Notes: generated from the sequence alone by a model not told the origin. DNA of 8,053 nucleotides from Acidimicrobiia bacterium (GCA_030425785.1 JAUHYJ010000151.1:1-8053), one strand, 5' to 3'. Counted from the stretch's first letter, positions 1-5,823 are shown. Made by a program: numbers and translations.

Positions 1-64
1 TTCGTGATGATCGTCCTGGTGCTCGACCCGGTGCTCGCGTTCGTGATGGTCGGCCTGGTGATCG
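1..64 (-). repeat. Imperfect direct repeat, 39-base period, coding for HQxDHHE
   Basis: The stretches 1-21 and 40-60 differ at only two of 21 positions and lie 39 bases apart, in frame with the minus-strand gene. They encode two HQxDHHE heptads separated by six charged residues. The window edge cuts through the first copy, so the array may continue to the left. Confidence 0.6.
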
Positions 65-699
65 CCGTGCGTGTCGTCGCCGTACGGCTCGCGCCGTTCG
101 AGCTGGGGCAGCGCCTCGTCGGCGGTGTCGACCTCTGAGGTGCCGGCCGGCGTGTCGCGGAAGGCAGTGGGCGGCGGCGCCGACACCGGCCGGGCATCGG
201 GTGCGGGCGCCGGCAGCGCCATGTGCGGCACGTCGTTCGCGAGCGTCGCTTCGACCTCGCGGATGACCTCCCATCGGTGCATGCCCGAGGGGTGGTGCCG
301 ATAGGGGGTGACGTCGACCGCCGCGACGTGCTCGCGGGCGACCGATCGGATGCACTCGTCGGTCATCAGCTGGTTCACGACCAGCACGCCGTCGCGGTTG
401 ATCGACGGCACCCGCTCGAACAGTCGACCGAGATGTTCGATCTCGCCGACGCGCAAGGTGCCGTGTTCGAGCTGGGCCTGGTCGATCGCGCCGGCCTCGA
501 CGAGCCGGGACCCGAGCGACGGATCGGTCGACCGCTCGGCGGTGTAGATCAGCCCGCGATCGAGATACACGCGCACGTCGACGTCGGCGTGCATCACGAG
601 CTCACCGGTGAACCGATGCGTGCGAGCCGCGTCGAGGACGTGCCAGCCGGGACCGGGGAGGACGCCACGGAGGCCCAACACGTCCCCGGCGTCGGTCAT
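1..699 (-). CDS. DUF4388/PATAN-like protein with His-rich tail (3' end outside window)
   Basis: The frame is open from the ATG at 699 to the left edge, giving 233 residues and no stop, so the C-terminus is missing. Residues about 8-80 resemble the DUF4388 (PATAN-like) fold: a short helix (VLDAARTHRFTGEL, 21-34), a beta hairpin with YLDRGLIYTAE at 45-55, then LGSRLVEAGAIDQAQLE at 62-78. The second half of the domain ends near HPSGMHRWE (136-144). Residues 157-200 are Pro/Ala-rich linker. From 201 onward the chain is charged and His-rich and contains two copies of HQxDHHE (214-220, 227-233). The start is fixed by AGGAG at 708-712, eight bases upstream, and by an ATGA overlap with the GTPase stop, which implies translational coupling. 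In known systems DUF4388 proteins accompany signalling components such as MglA-like GTPases and response regulators; a role as GTPase partner is inferred here. The family call rests on pattern recognition by eye. Confidence 0.75.
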   Translation of the reverse strand, partial: MTDAGDVLGLRGVLPGPGWHVLDAARTHRFTGELVMHADVDVRVYLDRGLIYTAERSTDPSLGSRLVEAGAIDQAQLEHGTLRVGEIEHLGRLFERVPSINRDGVLVVNQLMTDECIRSVAREHVAAVDVTPYRHHPSGMHRWEVIREVEATLANDVPHMALPAPAPDARPVSAPPPTAFRDTPAGTSEVDTADEALPQLERREPYGDDTHGDHQADHHEREHRVEHQDDHHE

Positions 700-1331
700 G
701 CGGCGATCTCCTGTCGCGCCGCGATCGCGGCGATGACCCGCTCGAGCGGGCTGCGCCACGAGGTGGCCCCGGGGGCCTCCAGCCGTGCGAGCGCAGCGAT
801 CAACGCCTCGACGACGACGTCGCGGCTCGACGCCGTGTGGATGAGCTGGCACGGCAGGACGGCGTCGCTCGAGAGCGCGCCGAGATGACGTGCGACGACG
901 GCGGCATGCGCAGCGTCGTCGCACCGATTGACGGCGACGACCACCGGGACGTGCAGATCGCGCAGCAGGGCGCGCATCGCCTCGCCGGCCTCGGCGTGGG
1001 TGTGCTCCTGCTCGGCGTCGACGACGAACACGACCGCGTCGACCCCACCTTTCATGATGTCGGTCATGAACCAGAAGCGACGCTGTCCAGGGGTGCCGAA
1101 CAGCAGCAGGTCGACGCGTCCGCCGGCGTCGTCGACGCGATACGTGCCGAAGTCCATCGCCACGGTCGTGCGTGCCTTCACGGCCGCCTCGTGGCCGGTC
1201 GTGTCGACGTCGGTGTCGACCACCGGGGTCTGGGACACGGCTCCGATCAACGTCGTCTTGCCGGCGGCGAACGGGCCCGTCACGAGGAGCTTCACGACGT
1301 GGTCGGTGCGCGACGAAGCATCACCGGTCAT
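696..1331 (-). CDS. Conservon-type (CvnD-like) small GTPase
   Basis: This 211-residue protein belongs to the Ras-like/MglA superfamily and most resembles the GTP-binding protein of actinobacterial conservons. Visible motifs are the P-loop GPFAAGKT (19-26), a switch I-like TTVAMDFG (55-62), the G3 motif as FGTPGQ (78-83, with no DxxG Asp) followed by RFWFM, and G4 as NRCD (135-138) in place of NKxD. FGTPGQ followed by RFWFM and the TTVAMDFG stretch are hallmarks of the conservon GTPases. It probably acts as a cytoplasmic nucleotide-dependent switch. The ATG at 1331 has an excellent Shine-Dalgarno AAGGAGG (1337-1343) five bases upstream. Its TGA overlaps the ATG of the DUF4388-like gene, so the two form an operon. 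No kinase, Roadblock or DUF742 gene lies upstream; the next gene is a tRNA on the other strand. Effector and regulator are unknown. Confidence 0.88.
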   Translation of the reverse strand: MTGDASSRTDHVVKLLVTGPFAAGKTTLIGAVSQTPVVDTDVDTTGHEAAVKARTTVAMDFGTYRVDDAGGRVDLLLFGTPGQRRFWFMTDIMKGGVDAVVFVVDAEQEHTHAEAGEAMRALLRDLHVPVVVAVNRCDDAAHAAVVARHLGALSSDAVLPCQLIHTASSRDVVVEALIAALARLEAPGATSWRSPLERVIAAIAARQEIAA

Positions 1332-1435
1332 GTTTCCCTCCTTCGTGTCGGCCCGCCGCGGTGTCCTGCATCGCGAGCGGTGGTCAATCGTTTCCTACTC
1401 GGAAGTATCGGCCCGATCCCACCGTGCCTTGAGCA

Positions 1436-1463
1436 GTGTTATCGACCGGCGCGGTGCCGTCAA
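1436..1463 (-). promoter_or_regulatory. Candidate promoter of the GTPase operon
   Basis: On the minus strand TTGACG (1463-1458) is followed after 16 bases by TAACAC (1441-1436). The -35 is near consensus but the -10 is weak. The leader to the GTPase start would be about 100 bases. No convincing gene lies in the 240 bases between the GTPase and the tRNA. Confidence 0.4.
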
Positions 1464-1534
1464 CGGGACATGAGCGTCGCGCGCAGATCGTGTCCGACCG
1501 GGCACGCGTCGTGGCAGTACCGGCGTCGGGTCCG

Positions 1535-1563
1535 GTGTCACGCTCGCCGAATGCCGCTAGCCT
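1535..1563 (+). promoter_or_regulatory. Candidate promoter of tRNA-Ser(CGA)
   Basis: GTGTCA (1535-1540) and TAGCCT (1558-1563) are separated by exactly 17 bases. The -35 matches TTGACA at four of six positions and the -10 fits the actinobacterial TANNNT. Transcription would start near 1570, leaving a 5' leader of only a couple of bases before the mature tRNA end at 1572. Confidence 0.5.
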
Positions 1564-1571
1564 CGCTCGAC

Positions 1572-1659
1572 GGAGCGGTGCCCGAGCGGCCGAAGGGACA
1601 CGCCTCGAAAGCGTGCGAGGTTCACGCCTCCGTGGGTTCAAATCCCACCCGCTCCGCCA
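1572..1659 (+). tRNA. tRNA-Ser (anticodon CGA)
   Basis: This 88-base class II tRNA folds completely. The acceptor stem is GGAGCGG (1572-1578) with CCGCTCC (1649-1655), followed by discriminator G and an encoded CCA (1657-1659). The anticodon stem CACGC/GCGTG (1599-1603, 1611-1615) closes the loop CTCGAAA, with anticodon CGA at 1606-1608, reading the Ser codon UCG. A long variable arm (GAGG/CCTC stem) is diagnostic of the Ser class here. The T arm is GTGGG-TTCAAAT-CCCAC. UCG is expected to be a frequent serine codon in such a GC-rich genome. The gene is monocistronic, with its own promoter and a hairpin starting five bases after CCA. Confidence 0.97.
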
Positions 1660-1663
1660 GTGA

Positions 1664-1707
1664 CGTCACGGCGCGGACCCGGGCATGCCGGGGTCCGCGC
1701 CGTGACG
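1664..1707. terminator. Bidirectional hairpin between tRNA-Ser and peptidase gene
   Basis: A perfect 17-bp inverted repeat (1664-1680 with 1691-1707) flanks a 10-base loop that itself contains the palindrome GGCATGCC. It lies five bases after the tRNA on the plus strand and ten bases after the peptidase stop on the minus strand, so it probably terminates both convergent transcripts. Neither side carries a clear U-tract, as is common for actinobacterial terminators. Confidence 0.75.
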
Positions 1708-1716
1708 CGTGCGGCT

Positions 1717-3348
1717 TCAGCTGCAGACCGTGCCGGGGTCCGGTGCGACGAGCTCGACCAGGTAGTCGTTGACGACGTCGACGATGCAGCGGTTCAACCC
1801 GTACCCGGTGTGCTCGTCCGCCTCGACGACGACGAGCACGCCACCTTCGAGAGCGTCCGCCATCGCCTGGCTCGACTCGAGCGGCGTCGCCGGATCGCCG
1901 GTCGTCCCGATCACGACGATCGGGCCCGCGCCGGCGCCGGTGATGTCGACGCGTGGGTCGATCGCGGTCGGGAAGTACGAGCAGAACGGGGTGCCGACCG
2001 AACCCTCCGGCACCAGCCGGGGCGATGCCTCGCGGTACTGGTCGGTCTCCGCGTCGAGCTCTTCGATCGTCGGTCGCTCCGGGGTGTCGGCGCACGAGAT
2101 CGTCTGGAATGCCTCGAGCTCGTTGCCGTACGTGCCGTCGGGGTTGCGCTCGTAGTAGGCGTCGTGGAGCTGCAACAGGCCGGCGCCGTCGCCGTTCTGG
2201 GCGTCCTCGAGCGATCGTTCGAGCGACGGCCAGTAGAACTGGCTGTACATGGCGCGGATCGTCGCGAGGATCGCCACGTCGCGGTTGACGGGTGGCCGGT
2301 CGGCGTCGACCTCGAGCGGGTTCTCGTCGAGCTCGACGAGGAGTGCGTCGAAGGCGCCCTCGGCGTCACCGTCGTTGTGGAAGTCGCAGGCGTCGTCGGC
2401 GCTGCACTGCGCGAGGAACGTCGCCAGCGTGCTGTCGAAGCCGCGCAGCTGCTGGAGCGACGACTCGAGCGAGTCGGCCTCCGGGTCGGCGGCACCGTCG
2501 AGCACGGCGGCGCGGACGGTGTCGGGGAAGAGCGTCGCCCACGTGGCGCCGAGCTCACTGCCGTAGCTGAACCCGAAGTAGCTGATCGTGTCCTCGCCGA
2601 GCGACGCGCGGATCGCGTCCATGTCGCGCGCCGAGTTGTTGGTGCCGACGTACTCGATGATGTCGGCGTTGCCGTCGATGCACTGGGCCGCGAAGTCCTG
2701 CGCGATCGCGAGGAGCTCGTCGCGCTCGGCGTCGGTGGCCGGTGTCGAGTCGATCGCCGTGAAGTAGGGGTCGTAGTCGTCGATGCAGTCGATCGCCGGA
2801 TCGGACTCGCCGGTGCCGCGCGGGTCCCAGCCGATGATGTCGAACCGTTCGAGCAACGCAGCGTCGAAGATCTGGGGAGCGAAGATCGCGAAGTCCGAGC
2901 CGCCGAAGCCCGGGCCACCCGGGTTGACGAGCAGCGAGCCGATCCGGGCGTCGGGGTCGAGCGCGGCGTGGCGCGCGAGGAACAGCTCGAACGTCGGCCC
3001 GGCCGGGTCGCCGTAGTCGACCGGCACGTCGAGCAGGCCGAGTTCGACGTTGTCGTCGAGCGCGTCCCACACGATCTCGGCGGGTACGAAGGCGGGATCG
3101 TCCGCGACCGTGGTCGTCGGGTCCGCGACTTCGGTCGTCGTGGTGGACGGATCGGTCGACGGCTCGGTGGTGTCGACGACCGTGGTCTCGACCGTCGCCG
3201 GCGTCGCATCGTCGTCGCCGGACGAGCACGCCGCCGCCGTCAGTGCGGCGGTGACCAGCACGCCGAACAGCGCCGTCGGCATGGGACGCCCGCGGCGAGT
3301 GCTGCGTGTCGTTCGCGTCGTCGGTGGAGTGCTCGTTCGCCCGGCCAT
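1717..3348 (-). CDS. Secreted lipoprotein peptidase, TAP-like alpha/beta hydrolase (S33)
   Basis: This is a 543-residue exported serine peptidase of the tripeptidyl aminopeptidase family, expected to trim N-termini of extracellular peptides. A positively charged N-region (to about 22) and a hydrophobic stretch (24-40) end in AAAC; Cys41 is the probable lipidation site. A Thr/Asp-rich linker follows (42-85). Family landmarks are the oxyanion loop NPGGPG (142-147), GWDPRGTGES (173-182), nucleophile elbow GFSYG with Ser261, acid Asp485 in TGDPATP, and His513 in EHTGYG, in the C-terminal TAP-like domain. Eight cysteines in the mature part (188, 223, 315, 321, 419, 456, 521, 542) suggest disulfides. 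I chose the ATG at 3348 because a TACGCT -10 box lies seven bases upstream (leaderless). An ATG at 3420 would run through that box and into the divergent promoter region; 3282 is possible but leaves a very short N-region. The substrate is not deducible. Confidence 0.9.
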   Translation of the reverse strand: MAGRTSTPPTTRTTRSTRRGRPMPTALFGVLVTAALTAAACSSGDDDATPATVETTVVDTTEPSTDPSTTTTEVADPTTTVADDPAFVPAEIVWDALDDNVELGLLDVPVDYGDPAGPTFELFLARHAALDPDARIGSLLVNPGGPGFGGSDFAIFAPQIFDAALLERFDIIGWDPRGTGESDPAIDCIDDYDPYFTAIDSTPATDAERDELLAIAQDFAAQCIDGNADIIEYVGTNNSARDMDAIRASLGEDTISYFGFSYGSELGATWATLFPDTVRAAVLDGAADPEADSLESSLQQLRGFDSTLATFLAQCSADDACDFHNDGDAEGAFDALLVELDENPLEVDADRPPVNRDVAILATIRAMYSQFYWPSLERSLEDAQNGDGAGLLQLHDAYYERNPDGTYGNELEAFQTISCADTPERPTIEELDAETDQYREASPRLVPEGSVGTPFCSYFPTAIDPRVDITGAGAGPIVVIGTTGDPATPLESSQAMADALEGGVLVVVEADEHTGYGLNRCIVDVVNDYLVELVAPDPGTVCS

Positions 3349-3355
3349 CCCCGGC

Positions 3356-3361
3356 AGCGTA
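3356..3361 (-). promoter_or_regulatory. -10 box of peptidase gene, leaderless geometry
   Basis: TACGCT on the minus strand (3361-3356) fits TANNNT, and the ATG at 3348 follows after seven bases, exactly where transcription should start. The expected -35 position (about 3379-3384, TCCGCT) is a poor match. Confidence 0.45.
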
Positions 3362-3432
3362 CGGTCGCGATCGGCCCGAGCGGACGTCACCCACGGTGCG
3401 TCGTGGGGCGACGATCGCACCGTTCGGCGCCG

Positions 3433-3438
3433 TAGGGT
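3433..3438 (+). promoter_or_regulatory. -10 box of ABC exporter gene, leaderless geometry
   Basis: TAGGGT (3433-3438) fits TANNNT, and the GTG at 3446 follows after seven bases. No good -35 is visible around 3410-3415. The two divergent -10 boxes are about 72 bases apart, so one regulator could influence both genes. Confidence 0.4.
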
Positions 3439-3445
3439 GCGTGGG

Positions 3446-5317
3446 GTGCGGATGGGCCCTCACCACATGATGCCGCGGGACACCGAGGCGGTGCGCGACA
3501 CCAAGCTGGCGCGCGAGACCTTCCGCCGCGTGTGGACCTTCGCCCGGCCCTACCGGGCGACGATCGCGGGGTTCCTCGTCGCGATCTTCGCAGCGGCACT
3601 GCTCGCGCTCGTGCCGCCCTTCGTCATTCGTGAGATCCTCGACGTCGCGATCCCGAACCAGGACCGATCACAGATCTGGTGGCTGGCCGGCATCGCCGTC
3701 GCTGCCGCGCTCGCAGATGGTGTGCTCCAGATCGTGCAGCGGTGGTGCAGCGCTCGCGTCGGCGAGGGCCTGATCGCCGACCTGCGCAGCGCGCTCTTCG
3801 CCAAGGTGCAACGACTGCCGCTCGCCTTCTTCACCCGCACGCCGACCGGGGCGATCACGAGCCGTCTCAACAACGACGTCGTCGGCGCGCAGAGCGCCGT
3901 CACCAGCACGCTCGGCAGTGTCGTCAGCAACGTGATCGTGCTCGTCACGACGGTGGCGGCCATGCTGGTCCTCGAGTGGCGGCTCACGATCCTGGCGCTG
4001 ATCGTGCTCCCGATCTTCATCCTGCCCGCCCGGCGCGTCGGCCGCCGCCTGCAGGACATCTCCCGTCAGCAGATGCAGCACAACGCGGCCATGAACACCC
4101 AGATGACCGAGCGCTTCAACGTCGCCGGCGCTGCGCTCGTGAAGCTGTTCGGTTCGCCCGAGCGGGAGCAGTCGCAGTTCGACGATCGCGCTCATGCCGT
4201 CCGCGACGCCGGCGTGAGGGCGGCGATGCTCGGTCGGGTCTTCTTCGTCGCCCTCGGTCTGGTCGCGGCGATCGGCACGGCGGCGATCTACGGCATCGGC
4301 GCCCAGCTCGTCGTCAACGGCGACATCCAGCCGGGCACCCTCGTCGCGCTCGCAGCGTTGGTCACCCGCGTGTATCAGCCGCTGACCGGGCTCACGAACG
4401 CTCGCGTCGACCTGATGACGTCGATGGTGTCGTTCGAGCGGGTGTTCGAGGTCCTCGACGCCAACGAGCCGATCGCGGATCGGCCCGGCGCCGTCGACCT
4501 CGTCGGCGCCCGGGGCGAGGTCGAGTTCCGCGACGTCACGTTCCGCTACCCGCCCGCGGCCGACAGTTCGATCGGATCGTTGGAGACCCAGGCCGTCCCC
4601 GGTGCCGACCCCGATCGCGACGTGCTCACCAGCCTGTCGCTGCGGATCCGGCCCGGCGAGACCGTCGCACTCGTCGGTGCGTCGGGAGCCGGCAAGAGCA
4701 CGCTCGCCTCGCTCGTCCCGCGGCTGTACGACGTGACCTCCGGCGCGGTGCTGATCGACGGCCACGACGTGCGCGACCTGACGCTCGCGTCGCTGCGATC
4801 GGCGATCGGTGTGGTGGCCCAGGATCCGCACCTGTTCCACGAGTCGATCGGCGACAACCTCCGGTACGCCGACCCCGGAGCGACCGAGGACGAGTTGGTC
4901 GAGGCGTGCCGGGCGGCCCGCATCCACGACACGATCGCTGCGTTGCCGGACGGCTACGACACGGTCGTCGGCGAGCGCGGATATCGCCTGAGCGGTGGGG
5001 AGAAGCAGCGGCTCGCCATCGCCCGACTCCTGCTGAAGGACCCGGCGATCATGATCCTCGACGAGGCGACGAGTCACCTCGACAACGACAACGAGGCGCA
5101 GGTCCAGGCGTCGATCGATGCGGCGTTGCACGGCCGCACCGCGCTGGTGATCGCGCACCGCTTGTCGACGGTGCGGTCCGCCGACCGCATCGCCGTGCTC
5201 GATCAGGGCACCATCGCCGAGCTGGGTTCGCACGACGAGCTCGTCGCACGGAACGGGCTCTACGCCGCGCAGCTCCGTGTCGGTTTCGGCGAGATGGGCG
5301 AGATGGTGGCCGGCTGA
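3446..5317 (+). CDS. ABC exporter half-transporter (membrane domain + ATPase)
   Basis: This 623-residue type IV-fold (B-type) exporter half-transporter probably works as a homodimer or pairs with a partner elsewhere; its substrate is unknown. The transmembrane domain spans about residues 30-330, with hydrophobic segments near 37-60, 78-97, 154-176, 178-194, 264-285 and 293-308. In the ATPase, an A-loop Tyr368 (FRYP), Walker A GASGAGKST (411-419), Q-loop Gln459 (AQDPHLF), signature LSGGE (515-519), Walker B IMILDE with catalytic Glu540, and switch His571 (AHR) are all present, so it should hydrolyse ATP. About 20 extra residues lie between the A-loop and the Walker A strand (370-391). From memory, similar insertions occur in actinobacterial relatives. 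I chose GTG 3446 from the -10 spacing. ATG 3452 is nearly as good, and 3467 or 3470 are possible. Frame extending upstream to 3050 is antisense to the peptidase and not coding. The gene stands alone and ends at a hairpin. Confidence 0.92.
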   Translation: MRMGPHHMMPRDTEAVRDTKLARETFRRVWTFARPYRATIAGFLVAIFAAALLALVPPFVIREILDVAIPNQDRSQIWWLAGIAVAAALADGVLQIVQRWCSARVGEGLIADLRSALFAKVQRLPLAFFTRTPTGAITSRLNNDVVGAQSAVTSTLGSVVSNVIVLVTTVAAMLVLEWRLTILALIVLPIFILPARRVGRRLQDISRQQMQHNAAMNTQMTERFNVAGAALVKLFGSPEREQSQFDDRAHAVRDAGVRAAMLGRVFFVALGLVAAIGTAAIYGIGAQLVVNGDIQPGTLVALAALVTRVYQPLTGLTNARVDLMTSMVSFERVFEVLDANEPIADRPGAVDLVGARGEVEFRDVTFRYPPAADSSIGSLETQAVPGADPDRDVLTSLSLRIRPGETVALVGASGAGKSTLASLVPRLYDVTSGAVLIDGHDVRDLTLASLRSAIGVVAQDPHLFHESIGDNLRYADPGATEDELVEACRAARIHDTIAALPDGYDTVVGERGYRLSGGEKQRLAIARLLLKDPAIMILDEATSHLDNDNEAQVQASIDAALHGRTALVIAHRLSTVRSADRIAVLDQGTIAELGSHDELVARNGLYAAQLRVGFGEMGEMVAG

Positions 5318-5333
5318 CGCCTGCCCCGACGCG

Positions 5334-5361
5334 AACGAGCCACCCGTGCGGGTGGCTCGTT
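5334..5361. terminator. Hairpin terminator between convergent genes
   Basis: A perfect 12-bp stem (5334-5345 with 5350-5361) encloses the tetraloop GTGC. It begins 16 bases after the exporter stop on the plus strand and lies about 50 bases past the small helical gene on the minus strand. It opens with AA and closes with TT, but no longer U-tract follows. It probably serves both transcripts. Confidence 0.8.
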
Positions 5362-5410
5362 GCGAGATGTCGGTGCGTCGCTCGCCGGAGGCGGCGGCGA
5401 CGTCAGCGGC

Positions 5411-5710
5411 TCACTCCGCCGCAGGCTCTGCGCCGGCGGCGCCTTCGACCCCCGCCTCGGCATTGTCGCGGCCCGGGATGATGTCCTCGACCTTGTCGGA
5501 CACCTTCTCGTAGGTCTCCTTGACCTTGTCGGGCATCTTCTCGCCGGCCTTGTCGACGAGCTCGTCGACCTTGTCCTTGACCTCGCCCGCCTTGTCCTTC
5601 AGCGTGTCCATCGTGCTGCCCCCGGCGTCGGTGGCGCTTCCTGCAGCGTCGCCGGCAGCGTCCTTGGCGCCGCCGAACATGCCCTTGATCTTGTCGAGAA
5701 TTCCGGCCAT
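5411..5710 (-). CDS. Small Lys/Asp/Glu-rich helical protein, LEA-like or MT0933-antitoxin-like
   Basis: This 99-residue protein has no catalytic motif. Residues 1-14 form a short amphipathic start (MAGILDKIKGMFGG), followed by an Ala/Gly/Asp stretch (15-34). Residues 36-79 split into four consecutive 11-residue units beginning TLKDK, KVDEL, KMPDK and KVSDK, rich in DK pairs. The tail (80-99) is Ala/Glu-rich and likely disordered. Hydrophobic positions fall at 37, 44, 48, 51, 63, 70, 74 and 77, as in amphipathic hendecad helices of LEA group 3 or apolipoprotein-like proteins. Small actinobacterial proteins of this look are often annotated as Rv0909/MT0933-type antitoxins, but no toxin gene lies beside it. 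A protective or membrane-associated stress role is an inference. The ATG at 5710 has AAGGAGG (5720-5726) nine bases upstream. An upstream in-frame ATG at 5821 reads through the leader repeats and is not credible. Confidence 0.75.
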   Translation of the reverse strand: MAGILDKIKGMFGGAKDAAGDAAGSATDAGGSTMDTLKDKAGEVKDKVDELVDKAGEKMPDKVKETYEKVSDKVEDIIPGRDNAEAGVEGAAGAEPAAE

Positions 5711-5726
5711 GTGTTCTGGCCTCCTT

Positions 5727-5756
5727 GTCGTGGATGGTCGTCGTGGATGGTCGTCG
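5727..5756. repeat. Tandem 13-bp repeat in the leader of the small helical gene
   Basis: The unit GTCGTGGATGGTC occurs at 5727-5739 and 5740-5752, with a partial third copy to 5756. It abuts the Shine-Dalgarno of the small helical gene. A related G-rich run of five or six GG/GGG tracts follows at 5756-5775, so the mRNA-sense strand here is almost free of G. Confidence 0.7.
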
Positions 5757-5777
5757 GGTGGGTGGATGGTGGTGGAA

Positions 5778-5808
5778 CGTGCTTGCACGACGCGGTCGTT
5801 CGACCGCG
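5778..5808. promoter_or_regulatory. Two adjacent palindromes in the leader of the small helical gene
   Basis: CGTGC-TT-GCACG (5778-5789) and CGCGGTCG-TT-CGACCGCG (5791-5808) are perfect inverted repeats separated by one base, each centred on TT. They lie just downstream of the predicted transcription start near 5811. They may be an operator for dimeric regulators or two stacked hairpins in the mRNA leader. Confidence 0.5.
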
Positions 5809-5817
5809 ATCCGTCCG

Positions 5818-5823
5818 ACACTA
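5818..5823 (-). promoter_or_regulatory. Candidate -10 box for the small helical gene
   Basis: TAGTGT on the minus strand (5823-5818) fits TANNNT. A weak GGGACG lies 19 bases upstream as a possible -35. The predicted leader is about 100 bases, unusually long for this window. Confidence 0.35.

Noticed and set aside
223..888. Plus-strand open frame across the DUF4388-like and GTPase genes
   Set aside because: Both minus-strand genes have Shine-Dalgarno sites, coupling and domain motifs. This frame has none.
1384..1663. Small genes in the gap between GTPase and tRNA
   Set aside because: The open frames of 75-86 codons on both strands run into the tRNA or promoter sequences, lack ribosome binding sites and show no recognisable motif.
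1622..2095. Minus-strand open frame ending in a VGFEPTEA-like peptide
   Set aside because: That ending is antisense tRNA-Ser T-arm sequence, a well-known source of false genes. The rest is an alternative frame of the peptidase.
1660..3435. Long plus-strand open frame of about 590 codons
   Set aside because: It lies antisense to the peptidase, which has signal peptide, lipobox and full catalytic motifs. Its own product is a repetitive Arg/Val/Asp shadow typical of GC-rich DNA.
3050..3445. N-terminal extension of the exporter frame by 132 codons
   Set aside because: It overlaps the peptidase coding region in antisense, is Ser/Val-rich, and contains the exporter's own -10 box. Half-transporters start close to the first membrane segment.
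3668..5233. Long minus-strand open frame of about 520 codons
   Set aside because: It is antisense to the ABC exporter and consists of Arg/Asp/His-rich shadow sequence without any domain signal.
5711..5821. Start of the small helical gene at 5821 (136 residues)
   Set aside because: The added residues are translated leader repeats and palindromes, while the ATG at 5710 has a proper Shine-Dalgarno.
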